A stretch of DNA of 7,826 nt from Flavobacteriales bacterium UBA7690. Its GTDB lineage: Bacteria > Bacteroidota > Bacteroidia > Flavobacteriales_F > PHOS-HE28. The notes beneath the pieces are model-generated. The model was not told where the DNA came from. It worked only from the letters and a program-made list of their open reading frames with translations, and made no database searches. Numbering within the stretch: the stretch's first letter is position 1; the number at the start of each line of letters is the position of its first letter. The translations under genes and the position numbers were made by a program. Where the stretch lies: contig DLGQ01000105.1 in NCBI GenBank assembly GCA_002482775.1, positions 96,186-104,011 on the forward strand. The letters run 5' to 3'. Positions 6,703 through 7,826 of this stretch are shown here, piece after piece.

Positions 6703-7257
6703 ATGAAAGCCCTATCGAACGTCCATAAGGTCATCGTAGCGATAATCTGCCTTTCGCTGGCGCACGCAGGCAGCGCACAATCGTACTTGGGCCAAACGAC
6801 CAAGCAAGTGAACCTCCGCGAAGGCCCAGGAACGGATTATCAAGTGCTGAGATCACTTCCACAAGGAAGCCAGTTGTTCGTGGTTGTTGACCAAACTGAA
6901 AATGACTTCTACCCCGTAGTGGACATTGGATCCAACGTTGAGGGTTACGTGCATCGATCCTTCGTCAAGCTCATCAGGATCCTTGAAGAAAACCGAGAAG
7001 GAGTTTTTACGCCAACCGGTAAGACCAGTAGCAACCTGGCCGAACTGGAGATCTACAATCGAACTGAACTGATCCTCACTCTGAAGATGGATGAGCAGAC
7101 ATACACGTTCAGACCGCATGAACGGACAACCTTGAAGGTTCAACCGAGGAGATACAGCTACCGCGCCTCCGCTCCGGGTGTACTTCCTGACTTTGGCAGC
7201 GAGACGATTGATTCCGGGACTGCCTACTCTTGGGAGTTCTACATCGTTACCCGATGA
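6703..7257 (+). CDS. Exported bacterial SH3 (SH3b) domain protein
   Basis: A 184-residue protein. The N-terminus is a clear signal peptide: Lys2 and His8-Lys9, a hydrophobic core at about 10-21, and a likely signal peptidase I site after Ala25 (GSA|QS). There is no lipobox Cys. Residues 28-92 form an SH3b domain with the signature VNLREGPGTDYQVLRSLPQG and the closing GYVHRSFVKL; such domains bind peptidoglycan or other ligands in the periplasm. Residues 112-184 form a second beta-rich domain (LEIYNRTELILTLKM, then YRASAPGVLPDFGS and YSWEFYI), probably a small beta-sandwich of unknown role. The gene starts 10 bases after the Hsp70 stop and its TGA overlaps the next gene's ATG, so it belongs to the same operon. 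How an exported protein serves a cytosolic Hsp70 is unclear: it may be a client or an envelope-side partner. Confidence 0.85.
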   Translation: MKALSNVHKVIVAIICLSLAHAGSAQSYLGQTTKQVNLREGPGTDYQVLRSLPQGSQLFVVVDQTENDFYPVVDIGSNVEGYVHRSFVKLIRILEENREGVFTPTGKTSSNLAELEIYNRTELILTLKMDEQTYTFRPHERTTLKVQPRRYSYRASAPGVLPDFGSETIDSGTAYSWEFYIVTR

Positions 7258-7553
7258 CCAAGATCTTGAGCGTTGTCCTCGCTGGTCTTCTCCTTACATG
7301 CCTTGTGGACATGCCTTACGGCTACTACCAGTTTGTTCGATTCGCAGGCCTTGTTGGGTTCGCAGTCTTGGCGTACGACTCGTTCAAACGTCAAGAAGAG
7401 AGGATGGCGATCGTGCATGTTTGCCTTGCCTTGTTGTTTCAGCCGTTCGTCAAGGTGGCCTTGGGCCGCACAGTTTGGAACATAGTGGATGTTGTCGTAG
7501 CGATATTCTTGCTGGCATCCGTGTTCCTCAATCGGAAACGGAACTCCGCGTGA
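7254..7553 (+). CDS. Small four-helix membrane protein, DUF6804-like
   Basis: A 99-residue protein starting at an ATG that overlaps the previous stop as ATGA, a sign of translational coupling. It has four likely membrane segments (about 4-19, 26-42, 51-68 and 76-92). The first loop carries MPYGYYQFVRF, the third segment ends LLFQPFVKVALGRTVWNIVD, and the tail is basic (NRKRNSA). The PYGYY-x-x-R and N/Q-P...W-x-I-x-D pattern matches what I remember of DUF6804, a family of unknown function. It is the last gene of the block. The final Ala codon and stop lie inside the inverted repeat copy B, which suggests the gene's 3' end has been set by, or tolerates, the repeat. Confidence 0.8.
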   Translation: MTKILSVVLAGLLLTCLVDMPYGYYQFVRFAGLVGFAVLAYDSFKRQEERMAIVHVCLALLFQPFVKVALGRTVWNIVDVVVAIFLLASVFLNRKRNSA

Positions 7554-7641
7554 GCGATTGAAGCGGGTACCCCGCAGCGACGAAGGAGCGAGGAGTACGA
7601 GCGGAAAGCGCGACGGTGAGGCTTTGCGAACCGGCACGCCC
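7548..7641 (-). repeat. Structured palindromic intergenic repeat, copy B (inverted)
   Basis: Read on the minus strand it begins GGGCGTGCC (7641-7633), passes TCGCGCTTTCCGCT and CTCCTCG, and ends CTTCAATCGCTCACGC (7563-7548). These blocks match copy A (1678-1775) in order and spacing; over the last 29 bases I count 22 identities. The regions between the blocks differ, as expected for fast-changing stems: here only short pairings are seen, such as GCGGG/CCCGC at 7563-7575 around TAC. It starts 7 bases after the stop of the mutase gene, in the same orientation relative to that gene as copy A has to the DUF3883 gene. It fills the whole gap between the convergent genes, so it may act as a shared terminator. 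Confidence 0.75.
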
Positions 7642-7648
7642 TAATGAC

Positions 7649-7826
7649 CTACATATTCCGTCTGTACTGCCCCCCCACCTCGAACATCGCCGCCGTAAGC
7701 TGCCCCAGCGAGCAATACTTCGTCGCTTCCATCAAGACCGCGAACATGTTCTCATTCCGGATCGCCGCCTCCTGCAATTTGCGCAGCGCCGCCTTGCCTT
7801 CTTCGGCGTAGGCTTGCTGCACGTTC
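7649..7826 (-). CDS. Acyl-CoA mutase (methylmalonyl/isobutyryl-CoA mutase family, IcmF-like), C-terminal end
   Basis: Only the last 59 residues are in the window; the gene continues to the right. It ends with the stop TAG at 7651-7649. The sequence runs AYAEEGKAALRKLQEAAIRN, then NMFAVLMEATKYCSLGQLT, and closes with FEVGGQYRRNM. This ending is what I know from the fused IcmF-type mutases and related methylmalonyl-CoA mutase family proteins of Bacteroidota. They use coenzyme B12 to rearrange the carbon skeleton of short acyl-CoAs (isobutyryl/n-butyryl or methylmalonyl/succinyl) in the cytosol. It converges on the chaperone block, with repeat B between them. The exact substrate cannot be read from this fragment. 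Confidence 0.85.
   Translation of the reverse strand, partial: NVQQAYAEEGKAALRKLQEAAIRNENMFAVLMEATKYCSLGQLTAAMFEVGGQYRRNM

Noticed and set aside
7563..7575. GCGGG-TAC-CCCGC hairpin as an independent intrinsic terminator
   Set aside because: Short stem, 3-base loop and no T-tract on either strand; it is better explained as part of repeat copy B.
7641..7826. Mutase reading ending at the TAG at 7643-7641
   Set aside because: A careful count of the seven-C run near 7670 gives the frame ending GGQYRRNM with the stop at 7651-7649, which matches the family's usual C-terminus; the other reading needs a shifted frame.
1..7826. CRISPR array, tRNA, rRNA or insertion sequence
   Set aside because: No regularly spaced direct repeats, no tRNA-like cloverleaf or rRNA sequence noticed, and no transposase or integrase reading in either strand.

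Overview
The window (GC-rich, roughly mid-50s % by eye) looks like a chromosomal accessory region of a Bacteroidota bacterium, possibly Flavobacteriales-like. This rests on weak RBS use, TTG/TAnnTTTG-like promoter remnants, an IcmF-type mutase C-terminus at the right edge, and two copies of a palindromic intergenic repeat that resembles, from memory, repeats common in that phylum. The taxonomic call is inference.

Layout. At the left edge (1-199, minus strand) is an open, coding-like stretch with no ordinary start codon, probably the end or a remnant of a leftward gene. All complete genes then run on the plus strand. They are a multi-pass membrane protein (162-722), a DUF3883-type protein with a PD-(D/E)xK nuclease signature (825-1661), a ~98 bp structured repeat (1678-1775), and a tight five-gene block (1838-7553). 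At the right edge the 3' end of a coenzyme-B12 acyl-CoA mutase gene arrives on the minus strand (7649-7826). A second, inverted copy of the repeat (7548-7641) lies between it and the block.

The five-gene block is the main interest. It encodes (i) a TPR protein with a J-like region lacking HPD, a two-CxxC zinc-ribbon-like motif and C-terminal membrane segments; (ii) a 120-residue GrpE-like protein; (iii) an 829-residue non-canonical Hsp70 with intact ATPase motifs but about 110 extra residues between the nucleotide-binding and substrate-binding domains and an extended C-terminal helical region; (iv) an exported SH3b protein; (v) a small DUF6804-like membrane protein. Spacing between these genes is 14, 5, 10 and -4 bases, so they are probably co-transcribed.

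The first three make a dedicated Hsp70 machine (co-chaperone-like scaffold, exchange factor, ATPase). The last two, plus the membrane anchor on the TPR protein, suggest it works at the inner face of the cell envelope. The DUF3883 neighbour and the accessory context leave a stress or defence role open, but nothing in the sequence proves it.
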